Below, piece after piece: positions 18,501 to 27,700 of a stretch of 64,000 nt of DNA; position 1 is the first letter of the stretch; the number at the start of each line of letters is the position of its first letter. Source of the stretch: Alphaproteobacteria bacterium. GTDB taxonomy: Bacteria > Pseudomonadota > Alphaproteobacteria > Rickettsiales > UBA1997. The notes beneath the pieces are model-generated. The model worked only from the letters and a program-made list of their open reading frames with translations. It searched no databases and was not told the DNA's origin. Both the position numbers and the translations under genes were made by a program. The stretch spans positions 1 through 64,000 of the forward strand of contig JAGKWR010000008.1 in the NCBI GenBank assembly GCA_021151765.1. Direction: 5' to 3'.

Positions 18501-20197
18501 ATCAGAACTAAAAAGTTGTAGAGCACCAAAAAGATTATTATTACTTCCAAAGATCTTGCCCCAATGAACGATACCCATTGTTTAAACATGTCACTTGTGT
18601 GTCCTGACAAGTTGAACGCTATGAATATTGGTCCAAGAGCCAAACCGAAGGCTAATTTTACCATAGAAACCACATAGTTCATTGCTGTAAATAGCATTAC
18701 ATAAATGAAAAATGCGATCAAACCATAGATTGCGATGATGTATAAAGGACCAAAGATCGGTACACCAAAAAATAAACCAAAGATTTTTTTGGCTGCAGCG
18801 ACAGATAATAAATTACGAATTATTTGATCAGCATAAGAAAATCTTGTCGAGTTACTACCAACAGTGGCGCGATCCATTTGCGAAGTTATAATTCCCGATG
18901 TTGGATCTATATTACTATCCGAAAGACTCATCAAAAATGATAACACATAATCCATACCGTCTTTGAAGAATCCGACTACTATCTCGTTATACCAATACCA
19001 GCTTGTTGGACTAGTGAAGAAAATCACCAAAGCAATTTTCATAATGCGAGACATCAACTCTTTTTTGTTAACGTCAGCTAGACCGATAAGAACGGAAGCA
19101 CCGTAAACTATAATGTAAAAAGAAAGCCCCATCTGAACTATCGTAGTAAATCCCGAATCAACTACGATATGATTAAACATTGTTTCGATAATTCCACCTT
19201 GACGAACACCATCTTCATCCTCTTCTCCCATGATTTTATCTTCTACTAAACGAACTAGATATTCTAAAAGACCTTTTTCTTGATCACTCCCCACTCCACT
19301 TAAAAATGACACCTCATAACTTCCGTAGTTATCCTCGTAGCGAGAATCATAAATAATCATTTTGATATACTCGTTTGGGGAGTGCATGTTGTCATCGCCA
19401 GGATTTGGATCGTAACCTTGATTACCATTATTATCATCACGTACAAATGTTGTGTCATTAGCACTGGTAAAAATGTACTTGGTTACATCATAACCGTTAT
19501 CATCTAGACATTTTCCTTCGGAATTTCTTTTGACATCACATGCTTCAACGGTTGTAAACATATGATAAACCCTTTTTGGTGTAACATAACCATTGGAACC
19601 AAAAACACCCAAATATAGTCCCATACCACCACGGTAAGCACAGGGATATTGCTCATCTGGCACTCTTTCGTTTTGAAGCTTATCGAATTTATTTAGTGGA
19701 AAATGGAAAACACCGTAATCAGTTACACTGCCAGCAGTCGTGGTACAAGTGCATTTTGTCGGGTCGTTTTGAGCGGCAATATTGGTAGCACAATCATTTC
19801 CCGTATATCCCGTCTCTGAAGATGGTTGTTCTGTAGCTCCACAAATACAATTATTTGAAGCATTCGTACCGGAATTATTAATTGAACAGAATTTGCAACT
19901 TTCTAAAATTCGCAATTGTGGATCGCCGCTAATGTCAGTATTACCATACCAAGGAGTCCAACCCCCCGTTAACTGAATAACAACTTTATTACCATCAGTT
20001 TTAAGACCAGTATCATGCCAATTAGCAATTTGAGAGCTTCCAGAGCCATTAATGCCATCTTCTATTGGCCTAGAATTAATTGAGAGATATTCTTTATCAA
20101 ATTCTTGTTCAGCAACGCAGCCTTTATCACAAGAAACAGCAAATAATAACAAAAAAACTAAACTAAAAATTTTAGTTAATTTTTTTGTTAATCGCAT
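15575..20197 (-). CDS. Large VirB6/TrbL-like type IV secretion protein with coiled-coil tail
   Basis: A 1540-residue protein. It starts with a lipoprotein signal (lipobox FAVSC, Cys23) and a Cys-rich extracytoplasmic region (about 24-330). A polytopic membrane core of VirB6/TrbL type follows at about 350-650. Next is a Ser/Gly-rich hinge, then a very long Gln/Glu/Lys-rich tail to the end with strong coiled-coil character. Rickettsiales carry several such expanded VirB6 paralogues in the rvh type IV secretion system, where VirB6 forms part of the inner-membrane channel. No other vir gene is adjacent; it stands between tRNA-His and tRNA-Leu. Ser, Arg and Ile codon choices (many AGA, ATA, TCT) differ from nearby housekeeping genes. 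Confidence 0.82.
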   Translation of the reverse strand: MRLTKKLTKIFSLVFLLLFAVSCDKGCVAEQEFDKEYLSINSRPIEDGINGSGSSQIANWHDTGLKTDGNKVVIQLTGGWTPWYGNTDISGDPQLRILESCKFCSINNSGTNASNNCICGATEQPSSETGYTGNDCATNIAAQNDPTKCTCTTTAGSVTDYGVFHFPLNKFDKLQNERVPDEQYPCAYRGGMGLYLGVFGSNGYVTPKRVYHMFTTVEACDVKRNSEGKCLDDNGYDVTKYIFTSANDTTFVRDDNNGNQGYDPNPGDDNMHSPNEYIKMIIYDSRYEDNYGSYEVSFLSGVGSDQEKGLLEYLVRLVEDKIMGEEDEDGVRQGGIIETMFNHIVVDSGFTTIVQMGLSFYIIVYGASVLIGLADVNKKELMSRIMKIALVIFFTSPTSWYWYNEIVVGFFKDGMDYVLSFLMSLSDSNIDPTSGIITSQMDRATVGSNSTRFSYADQIIRNLLSVAAAKKIFGLFFGVPIFGPLYIIAIYGLIAFFIYVMLFTAMNYVVSMVKLAFGLALGPIFIAFNLSGHTSDMFKQWVSFIGARSLEVIIIFLVLYNFLVLIDKNFTSLLYYKACVTSWNLWLFSIPILKSQVDRSLMAWCSSIIMLAGLLYITKLIMDKIPDLAASLISIGGKGDSTVGSGSSAASSMTGGLIGMAQSAGSSILNTAGNALAKGYEGVSPIIGQAMSSAADTGSAIVRSLPGGNTVMDTGMRAFNAMPSNPRAMYRNSIIDNAIKEAQTNAKKNGLKDADADAAIRGEVANKLLGQSVKYSSIGNAPKTAAAIGLNLDSISKRLDHQLVQKPLADFVRKKAKELKQSNNAPIGKEMQSKINDEIAKWAKENLSGGEQALHAIMNDKNAVVNGMTSGGFGFNNMKEFIRNQSQYTSSEAARAFVNNPEKQSEYLQSLQENEARNIRKREERIESANNAKGAYGVFARLSNTVRDKVDNFVKTVKPIDDAFGIDALHDTSRSKYSFLRKVQNLENRDPGSVTDLLAAKTGSWIKYNKGSALNPNNLFKRKEDIEQNVNQGTRIGLLNYLAKNGLQKDKDRIKTEYGKKENSAPNYQAKQAFVKKKNEKLEKARKQFDIFKDQLGKNAVKMTFSKPSEVSSDLEKLSKNRQELLENYKQRKALQYLPEFLQKSEGANSENGKPNPNQRQQLDQEARKDEFERKKTALDAERESKIKEATDLKLKVLGLEELTKEIDKQMKQSNSKANTEEEDYWKNIKKTLQERLESEYKTSLVQQLEIQREFMNQQALEEVDKKITEAQANGASIKDFIKVEEVARTALEEKFKSPKNETEEEELDKAIKDLPQNLRTKLLSDRVGGVEALKNGFTKLEDDSTLFEKSARLRFFLEKFEDRQVENATTQANENLEFERGVVENNIEDDQITERDIEVVLEDGVENLLHDLEEEINIKIANNEDLEQELENLNQIKNDLNSDRQNGTENPADQQQNNQLLIRVLDIQIRVFESQISQIRKINDREQQEINRLRLIANPSPDQQMEIRNLQDAINNRNQEINGLNQQIGDTRNERVGLN

Positions 20198-20275
20198 CAG
20201 ATCTAAGGAATTGATTTAATTGGGAAAATAAATGGTTTATCAAAAACTTGAAGAATGTTCTAAAACCAAAAAGAG

Positions 20276-20363
20276 TGGTACCTGCGGCCGGACTTGAACC
20301 GGCAAGGGCGTTAAAGCCCCACGGATTTTAAGTCCGTTATGTCTACCATTCCATCACGCAGGC
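20276..20363 (-). tRNA. tRNA-Leu (TAA)
   Basis: Class II cloverleaf on the minus strand. Acceptor GCCTGCG/CGCAGGT (terminal G-T pair), anticodon stem ACGGA/TCCGT around loop CTTAAAA giving TAA, long variable arm GGGGCTTTAACGCCC, T-arm GCCGG TTCAAGT CCGGC. Discriminator is A and CCA is encoded. Confidence 0.97.
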
Positions 20364-20411
20364 AAAAATTGAAGGCGGGAAAATTAAGAACTGCTTGTAA
20401 AAAAGCAAAAC

Positions 20412-20453
20412 AAAAAAGCTCTGTAATAAAAAAAATTATTACAGAGCTTTTTT
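20412..20453 (-). terminator. Strong bidirectional-type terminator after the BI-1 gene
   Basis: Perfect 18-bp inverted repeat with core GCTCTGTAATAA/TTATTACAGAGC, flanked by six A on one side and six T on the other, loop aaaaaa. It lies 24 bases after the stop of the BI-1 family gene and separates it from tRNA-Leu. Confidence 0.9.
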
Positions 20454-20477
20454 AATAAGAACTATTTTTAAATTAAA

Positions 20478-21194
20478 CTAATTTTTTCTTTCACCGAAAA
20501 AGTTCAACATCATCATAAACAAGTTGATAAAGTCCATGTAAAGACTTAGAGCACCGATAACTGCAGCACGTGAAGCAGCATCAGCACTTCCAGAAGCATA
20601 GTAATACATTTGTTTTACTTTCTGTGAGTCATAAGCTGTTAAGCCAATGAAAATTACAATTCCCAACAAAGAAGTTGCGAAGTGAAGAGCTGAGCTTTTC
20701 AAGAAAATATTAACTAAAGAAGCAACAATCAGACCAATCAAACCCATGATCATGAAAGAACCCATAGCTGTTAAATCTTTCTTGGTAGTGTATCCATAAA
20801 GAGCGGTCAAACCAAATGTCGCAGCACTAATAAAGAAAACTCGCGCAATGCTAGTTCCAGTGTAAACTACAAAAATTGTCGACAAAGAAACACCCATTAA
20901 AGCTGAAAAAATCCACAAATAATTACGAGCAGTTTCTGCAGGGACAGAATTTATTTTATAACCCAAGAAAAAAACAAAAGCCAAAGGAGCAAGCATTACC
21001 ACCCAAGAAAGTGGAGTTCCAAAAATAGCATTCATCAAAACCGGAGAGCTTGCTGTCAAGAAAGCAATTAATCCCGAAATGCCTAGAGCAACAGCCATCA
21101 TATTGTAGACTTTAACCATATAATCTCTAAGTCCGGCGTCAAAAGAAACCGCAGAAGAAGATGCAATCGATTTATTATTAGTAAAATTTAACAT
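20478..21194 (-). CDS. Bax inhibitor-1/YccA family membrane protein
   Basis: A 238-residue, seven-helix inner-membrane protein of the BI-1 family (UPF0005; relatives YccA and YbhL). Most of the sequence is hydrophobic. Family marks are DAGLRDYMVKVYNMMAVAL near the N-terminus, GFTALYGYTTKKDL-like text here reading GLTALYGYTTKKDLTAMG, and the C-terminal SLYMDFINLFMMML. YccA inhibits FtsH protease in E. coli; some bacterial members act as calcium leak channels. The function here is not shown. It is divergent from aroK and ends in a strong terminator. Confidence 0.9.
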   Translation of the reverse strand: MLNFTNNKSIASSSAVSFDAGLRDYMVKVYNMMAVALGISGLIAFLTASSPVLMNAIFGTPLSWVVMLAPLAFVFFLGYKINSVPAETARNYLWIFSALMGVSLSTIFVVYTGTSIARVFFISAATFGLTALYGYTTKKDLTAMGSFMIMGLIGLIVASLVNIFLKSSALHFATSLLGIVIFIGLTAYDSQKVKQMYYYASGSADAASRAAVIGALSLYMDFINLFMMMLNFFGERKN

Positions 21195-21314
21195 CGTAAA
21201 ACTCCAATTAGTTGATTGAAAAACTTGATTTCTGAAGGGAAAGCAAGTGTTGTTCGCAATCAGATTTAGTCCGCATCATATTTTTTGCAAGACATCCATT
21301 ACAAAAATTTAAAA

Positions 21315-21824
21315 ATGAAAAAGATCATAGCGTTAATTGGTTTAATGGGAGTTGGAAAAAGCACTCTCGGCGCCAAATTAGCTGAAAATCTTGGCTATTA
21401 TTTTATCGATACCGATCAAGAAATTGAAGATCGTGAGAAAAAACTAATCAGTGAAATTTTCAGTGAAAAAGGCGAACCTTACTTCCGCCAAATTGAAAAA
21501 AATCTTATCAGTGAAATTGTGGCCCGCGACGAGAATATAGTCCTATCACTCGGTGGTGGTTCTTATATTAACGATGAGAGTCGTAAACTTATTCGAGAAA
21601 ACTGTCATGTTTTTTGGATTTACGCTCCCATCGACGTGATTATGCATCGTGTCGGCAATAAGAATAATCGTCCACTTTTGAATAATTCCGACAAACGCAA
21701 AGTCTTGGATAATTTGGCTCTAAAACGTTATCCAATCTACAAAGAATGTGATTTAAAATTCGACACCAATGCCGAAAGTCACGAAACAATAATTAATAAA
21801 ATCAAAAACTACTTGAGTAAGTAA
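21315..21824 (+). CDS. aroK: Shikimate kinase
   Basis: Phosphorylates shikimate at the 3-hydroxyl using ATP. The protein of 169 residues starts MKKIIALIGLMGVGKST, whose P-loop GLMGVGKST is at residues 8-16. IDTDQEIE and LSLGGGSYI bind shikimate, and NRPLL marks the lid. An in-frame ATG 30 bases upstream would add MQDIHYKNLK, which is not typical. aroB follows after a single base, the classic aroKB arrangement. Confidence 0.96.
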   Translation: MKKIIALIGLMGVGKSTLGAKLAENLGYYFIDTDQEIEDREKKLISEIFSEKGEPYFRQIEKNLISEIVARDENIVLSLGGGSYINDESRKLIRENCHVFWIYAPIDVIMHRVGNKNNRPLLNNSDKRKVLDNLALKRYPIYKECDLKFDTNAESHETIINKIKNYLSK

Positions 21825-21825
21825 A

Positions 21826-22923
21826 ATGACAAAAACGATCCGCGTAAATCTAGATCAACGAAGCTATGACATCGTAATTGGAGCCAATAAAATTAACTAT
21901 CTAAACGATTTTTTAGCTCAAAATAATTACAGTAAAATTTTCGTAATTACCGACAAAAATGTTGCCAATTTTCACTTGCAGACTCTTAACAACAATCTTG
22001 ATAAAAGCTGTATAACTTACGAAACGATAATCACTGAGAGCGGCGAACAAACCAAATCTTTCGCTTCTTTACAAAATATTTGTGAGGAAATTTTAAGCAA
22101 AAATGCTGATCGCAAATCTTTGATTATCGCTTTTGGCGGCGGCGTTATTGGCGATTTATCTGGTTTTATCGCTTCAATTTTGCTGCGTGGCATCGATTTT
22201 ATTCAAATTCCAACCACCCTACTCTCTTCAGTTGATAGCTCGGTCGGTGGCAAAACCGCGATTAACTCAATCTCTGGTAAAAACTTAATCGGTAGTTTTT
22301 ACCAACCTAAATTAGTTATCTGCGATCTGAATTTCCTAAAAACTTTGCCTCAACGTGAACTTCGCTCCGGATATGCCGAAGTTGTTAAATATGGTTTAAT
22401 TGAAGATCGTGAATTCTTTGATTTTTTAGTACAAAATTACCAAAAAATCTTTGCCTTAGATGAAGAAATTCTCACCGCAATTATTGCTAAATCTTGCCAA
22501 TCAAAGGCCAATATTGTTGGACAAGATGAAAAAGAAAATGGCATACGCGCGTTGCTAAATTTCGGCCACACTTTTGGTCATACTTTTGAAACTGAAACCA
22601 ACTATTCTGATGAAATTTTGCACGGAGAAGCCGTCGCAATTGGTATGTTAATGGCAGCAAAAATGTCGCAAAATCTCAGCTTAATCACTGAAGCTGATTA
22701 CCAAGAAATTAAGAATCACCTGCAAAACTGCGGCTTCGTCATTGACATTTCCAAGATTCGCAAAAATTGGAACCATGAAAATCTGACCAAACATTTGTAC
22801 AAAGATAAAAAAACTGAAGGCGGAAAATTAACGTTTATTTTACTCGAAAAAATTGGCCAAGCCTTCGTCAAAAAAGGCGTTGATTTGGAAGAATTTAAAA
22901 AAGTTTTAAACGAATTTTGTTAG
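21826..22923 (+). CDS. aroB: 3-dehydroquinate synthase
   Basis: Second step of the shikimate pathway, turning DAHP into 3-dehydroquinate with NAD and a divalent metal. The 365 residues carry the NAD-binding FGGGVIGDLSGF, TTLLSSVDSSVGGKTAIN, the metal-ligand region GYAEVVKYGLI and the histidine block NFGHTFGHTFE. It starts one base after aroK. Its end is seven bases from the stop of the convergent lipoprotein gene. Retaining shikimate genes argues against strict intracellular dependence. Confidence 0.97.
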   Translation: MTKTIRVNLDQRSYDIVIGANKINYLNDFLAQNNYSKIFVITDKNVANFHLQTLNNNLDKSCITYETIITESGEQTKSFASLQNICEEILSKNADRKSLIIAFGGGVIGDLSGFIASILLRGIDFIQIPTTLLSSVDSSVGGKTAINSISGKNLIGSFYQPKLVICDLNFLKTLPQRELRSGYAEVVKYGLIEDREFFDFLVQNYQKIFALDEEILTAIIAKSCQSKANIVGQDEKENGIRALLNFGHTFGHTFETETNYSDEILHGEAVAIGMLMAAKMSQNLSLITEADYQEIKNHLQNCGFVIDISKIRKNWNHENLTKHLYKDKKTEGGKLTFILLEKIGQAFVKKGVDLEEFKKVLNEFC

Positions 22924-22930
22924 TTTTGCT

Positions 22931-23527
22931 TTACAAGCTGAAAGGATAAACCACAGCTTTACCAATCAAAATCACTGCGTCTAAAGTTACTGCCACTGGA
23001 GTTATTGCAACTTTTCCCACATCTTTCACAACGTTGGAGTCGCTGTAATAAATCTGCAAAGTGTAAAACTCATTGAGCTTGGCAACATTCTGACTCAAAT
23101 AACGTGGCGCATAGCGACGACCATTTAACTTCAGTTTAATTGTTATTAAGTCGTCCTCATTTTTTTCGAATCCCCAACTCTCAAGAGCGCGTAGATCTTC
23201 TCGTGGTAAAATACTCGCCGGCCCTTCTAAAACGAAATCACCTGAAATATTGTTATTCGAATCCAGCTTTAAGTAAGTTTTTTTAGTGTTGATCGTCAAA
23301 ATAGATTTCTGCTTCAGAGACAAAATATTGCGCAACATCGCCGACTTATCTAAGAAAACATAGTGATATTTGGTGCCGATCAAAGCAATTGAACGACCAT
23401 CCGCAGCGACAAAAAACTGTTCAATATCATCTTCGTAACTTTTGTCACCCCAAACATATTGAGTCAAACAAGAGCTTTGCATTAACAAAGTACAACATAA
23501 AAATAGGCGTAACCAAAATTTTTTCAT
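22931..23527 (-). CDS. Putative lipoprotein of unknown function
   Basis: A 198-residue protein with a lipoprotein signal peptide ending in the lipobox MQSSC (Cys20) and followed by a mixed alpha/beta domain. The C-terminus (VAITPVAVTLDAVILIGKAVVYPF) is hydrophobic and faintly resembles the YceK/YidQ lipoprotein family; I do not rely on this. It begins five bases after the stop of the PstS-like gene, so the two are likely co-transcribed. Confidence 0.6.
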   Translation of the reverse strand: MKKFWLRLFLCCTLLMQSSCLTQYVWGDKSYEDDIEQFFVAADGRSIALIGTKYHYVFLDKSAMLRNILSLKQKSILTINTKKTYLKLDSNNNISGDFVLEGPASILPREDLRALESWGFEKNEDDLITIKLKLNGRRYAPRYLSQNVAKLNEFYTLQIYYSDSNVVKDVGKVAITPVAVTLDAVILIGKAVVYPFSL

Positions 23528-23532
23528 GTAGT

Positions 23533-24609
23533 TTACTGTAATTGAGATAAAGTTGATTGTTGCACTTCACGTAAATCTTGTTGCTGCATTGCAATCAAAC
23601 CAGCAGCTGTCAAATAACCTTTTTCTCCAATCGTTTCATCATCAATAATTTCTTTTACGAAATCAGCAATTTGCGGCATTAATTTTAAATGTTCTTTTTT
23701 GAAATATACGAAAAGAGGACGAGAAAGTTCATATTTTTTTGAAGCAATTGAAGAATAGCTCGGATCAATTCCATCAATTGCAACTGGCTGCACTTTGGTT
23801 TTATTGGCCACTAAAAAGTTGAACCCAAAAATTCCGATCGCATCCGGATTTTCTTGCAGCTTGGTAACTGTTAAGTTGTCGTTTTCGCCAATAGTTATGA
23901 ATTTTTTGTCATCGCGAATTTTATGACATTGTCTGCGACGCACATCACGATCTGGAAAAGCTTGGATAAATTCACGATTCATAAAGCAAATATCTTCCAT
24001 CACAATATCAGCAAAAACATCACGAGTTCCTGAGCTTAAAGGAGGACCGAAAACCAATATTTTTTTCTTTGGTAAATTCGGACTAATATCACTCCAATTC
24101 TGATACGGATTTTTTATGATTTGGTTAGTTTTTTTATCATAAACTTTATCTGCCAAAGCGAGAAAAATTTGCTCCTTGGTCAGTTTGATTTTCTCACTTT
24201 TAAGTGAATTTGCCAAAACTATTCCGTCATAACCAATTTTAATTTCGACAATTCCTCGCACTTGATTTGCGTTACAATCTTCCAACTCATTTTCACGAAT
24301 TATTCTGGAAGCGTTGACGAAATCAGGAAATTCTAATCCGACTCCTGCACAAAAACGACGAAAACCGCCAGTCGATCCATCAGACTCCACCACCGCTGTT
24401 TGCAAATCTGGGTTTTGCAAACTATGACTTCTTTGAAATTCTTCCGCAACTGCCGCAATAAAAGGAGAAACTGTAGATGATCCAACAACATAAATATAAT
24501 TTCTTTTGGCTTTGAAAAAATTAAACTCAAATGCGAAAGAGTTTTGACACCAAAACGACAAAACGAAGAAGAAACTCGCCAAAACTGGCTTAAATGATTT
24601 TTTGTTCAT
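23533..24609 (-). CDS. PstS-like phosphate-binding protein
   Basis: A 358-residue periplasmic binding protein of the PstS family with a signal peptide (about residues 1-26). The ligand-binding text is visible: VVGSSTVSPFIAAVAEEF, ESDGSTGGFRRFCAG, NASRIIRENE and PPLSSGTRDVF. No pstC, pstA, pstB or phoU is nearby, so it may work with a transporter encoded elsewhere or as a binding or sensing protein. It is divergent from the giant gene at 24754. A lipoprotein gene follows five bases downstream. Confidence 0.82.
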   Translation of the reverse strand: MNKKSFKPVLASFFFVLSFWCQNSFAFEFNFFKAKRNYIYVVGSSTVSPFIAAVAEEFQRSHSLQNPDLQTAVVESDGSTGGFRRFCAGVGLEFPDFVNASRIIRENELEDCNANQVRGIVEIKIGYDGIVLANSLKSEKIKLTKEQIFLALADKVYDKKTNQIIKNPYQNWSDISPNLPKKKILVFGPPLSSGTRDVFADIVMEDICFMNREFIQAFPDRDVRRRQCHKIRDDKKFITIGENDNLTVTKLQENPDAIGIFGFNFLVANKTKVQPVAIDGIDPSYSSIASKKYELSRPLFVYFKKEHLKLMPQIADFVKEIIDDETIGEKGYLTAAGLIAMQQQDLREVQQSTLSQLQ

Positions 24610-24753
24610 AACAAAACTATTGACTTTATTTGAGGAAACAAATTTTTACGTTTTTACAAAAATTTCCTAGTTCTAAGTAAGCAATAGTAAATTATTTTTT
24701 ACTACCTACGATTGCAAAGATTGATCAATTTTAACCACTAATTTTTTTAAGAC

Positions 24754-27700
24754 ATGAACACTGCTACAATCTCACCTAATCAAACTGAAACAAAAACCAC
24801 TGATACTGAAGAGATGGAACAAAAGCTAAGGCATTACGTCTTTTTTGCATCACTCAAAGATTTGCATACTCGCGAAAACTCTGATACCAATTACGAACCA
24901 CAGAGATTAACTTTAACCGAAGCATTTTCCGATACATTTTCAGCAACAATTCAAGAAGTAAAAATTGATGACGGTGAATGTTACCTCCTAAAACTAACAC
25001 CTCTATCAGGTGAAGAAAATAATTTTTTAGTCAGAGTTACAAAGAAAAAAAAGGGAAAAAAGGAAAATGATGATGAAATATCTATAGAATTCACACTTCC
25101 TGATGAATCTAAATTAGAAAATGGTAACGCTATAGATAGGATCTACGAAATAGCGACTAATCCTAAATTCGAAAATTTTACTGATAAAGCCCTGGTTTTT
25201 ATTAACAATAATGCTGTAAGAATCGAGGAATCTTTAATCAGACAATTTTGTATAAAAAGTTCATCTTCGAAATATAGCTCTATCCCCCAATATATAGGAA
25301 ACAGTAGCAAAACCACTGATGAAAATGCGCCTACTAGTGAAGGCGAATTGGGAGATACAACCACCAATAAACCTGTGACTCCGCTTAAAGTCGAATTTGC
25401 AGATAAAACCACAGAAGAAGGAATAAGGAAAATTTCCGAAAAAATCCGTGAAGTTTTTAAATTACAATATTCAGTAGAATTAGACTATCTGGAATTACAA
25501 GACCGAATCATTGATTTAATAAGCTCAGTTAACGGTTTAAAATTCGGAGAAAAATTCTCATCAAATTCTACTCAAGATTCCATAAACCTAAAAGAGAGTT
25601 TAATGGCAAAGAAAGAAGAAATAATGGAAAGTCTATCTTCTAGTTTTGCTAGTGTTATAAAAACTGAAGACTATTCCGATCTTATTGATTTCATCTCAAA
25701 AGAACTTTTAATTAAATTCGATTCAATCAGAAACTTATACTTAAATAAAGCGCTGTATACATTTGAATTAACTTACTATGATAGGGACTTTTTAAAAGAA
25801 ACAACAGCTGCAGAAGTTTTTTCACAAATAAGAATAGAAGAAGGAACACCCACTAAAGAAAGTCTTTTGCTTAGTCGTAACCGGAATGATAGTACTTCAG
25901 GCCTTAAGCCTTTAGATTTAAGTGATAAATATAGACAAGATAATAGTTACCTGCTCTCACTTAAAGAGTCAGTTGCTATGGACATTGCGTCTTATAATTA
26001 TGCCCACCAATTTCATGAGAGAAAAGAATCATCAAAAGAATCTCTTGCAACCAAATTAGAAAGATTCTCAAAAATAAAAGAATCTTTAGAAAAAGAAGAA
26101 AAATACAAAGAAACCTTATCAAAGGCTTTAGCTGAACTTAATACTGTTGATAATCAGTTTTTCTTAACTAATCCTGAATCTGATCAGAATGAATATACTA
26201 TAACATTTGATGGTGCAAGCTTACTGAATAGATATAGCGAAGAAACAACAGAAACTACAAATACAGGCTCCAAAAAAACATCACCAGCTAATGCAAAGGT
26301 AATCCGACAAAATAGAAAATTTTTGCAAGATCAAATTACTAAGGGTTACGACAAATTTCAATTTACCATTACTACTGAAACCGAAAACACTACTCCGAGT
26401 GTATCATTATCCTGTTTTGTTTCCGATGATGATGAATATGAAACAATTACAGCAGAAAATTCAGAATATAAAACTAATCACTTTGATGTAGAAAGGCTAA
26501 TCGATTACGCAACTTTGCGAATTAAATTTGATCTTGCAAAAAGCATTATTAAGCGATTACCTAAAAAAACTGAAGGAATCTTGTCAGGATTAAGTTTAGA
26601 TGAAAATTTTAAATATTCTCCTCAGGAAATTAAAGAATTTTTAGAAACTCAATATTCAGCAGATAATAATTTACTGATCAAATCACTCCTGCTATTTAAA
26701 CCTGAAGCACTTTTTACAAAACTCAAAGAACTAGATGAGAAACTCAACCAAGAAACATTAGAAAAACTAGCGAAGGTTTTTGAGCAAGCAAACTCTATAG
26801 TAGAAAAAAGAGGAAATGATGAAAATGCAGATAAATCGCTACGTAAAGAGGGCTCAGAACTATTTTTTACTTTAAAAATAGATACTGATCCTGCAGCAGA
26901 ATACGTTTTTCATATTGAACGTGAGAAAATATCAATAATACTCCCTGATAAACCTACAACTATTCTTGATCCACTTACAGAATCCGATCTATTATTACTA
27001 AATCAAGTTGCTGAAAGTATTGATGCTCTTTACAAACAAGAAAGTGTACAAAGTACATCAAAAATTTCAGGCCTTCTTGACAAAATTATCGGAAAAAAAT
27101 CGGAATTAACTCTCTCTAAGGACAAGGAAAACGAAAACGAAAACGAAAACGAAAACAAATATTATATTTCTTTTGTATCTCCTCAGAAAGAGAACGACAT
27201 GATTTCAATTTCTGATCAAAATGACCCGTTGTCAGATGAAAATGCGGAAGAACCTACATTAGTTCCTGAAGAATCTTCTCAGGAAGGTGAAGATCTGAGT
27301 CAAATACTTTATGCTGGTCAAAATGAATCAATAACATCTGAATCAGACAATACTATTCATGCTTTACTTCCTGATCAACCAGAAAAAAAGACTCTTACAA
27401 TTGAAGGTATTGGAACAATTGTACTAAAGCATGTTTCTACAAAAAATGATGGTTCTAAAGAATACTCTATTAATGTAGAATATAATGAAACAAGAGACCC
27501 AGATCTAGCAGTAATTGGAAGAGCTGAAAAAATATTAGAATCTTATGCAGCATCACAAGAACTTTTAATTGATTCTTATAAATCTAAATGCGGAGAACTT
27601 TCGGAAAGAATTGATGAAATTGCATATTTATCATCAGACCCACAAAGTACTTCGACACATCCAGAAACAACTGATCCAAAATTAGAGGATACTTTTGAAG

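Noticed and set aside
20198..21284. Integration site or mobile element at tRNA-Leu or tRNA-His
   Set aside because: No integrase gene and no duplicated tRNA 3' end were found near either tRNA.
27127..27156. CRISPR-like array
   Set aside because: The tandem hexamer has no spacers and is within an open frame; no CRISPR array is seen anywhere in the window.
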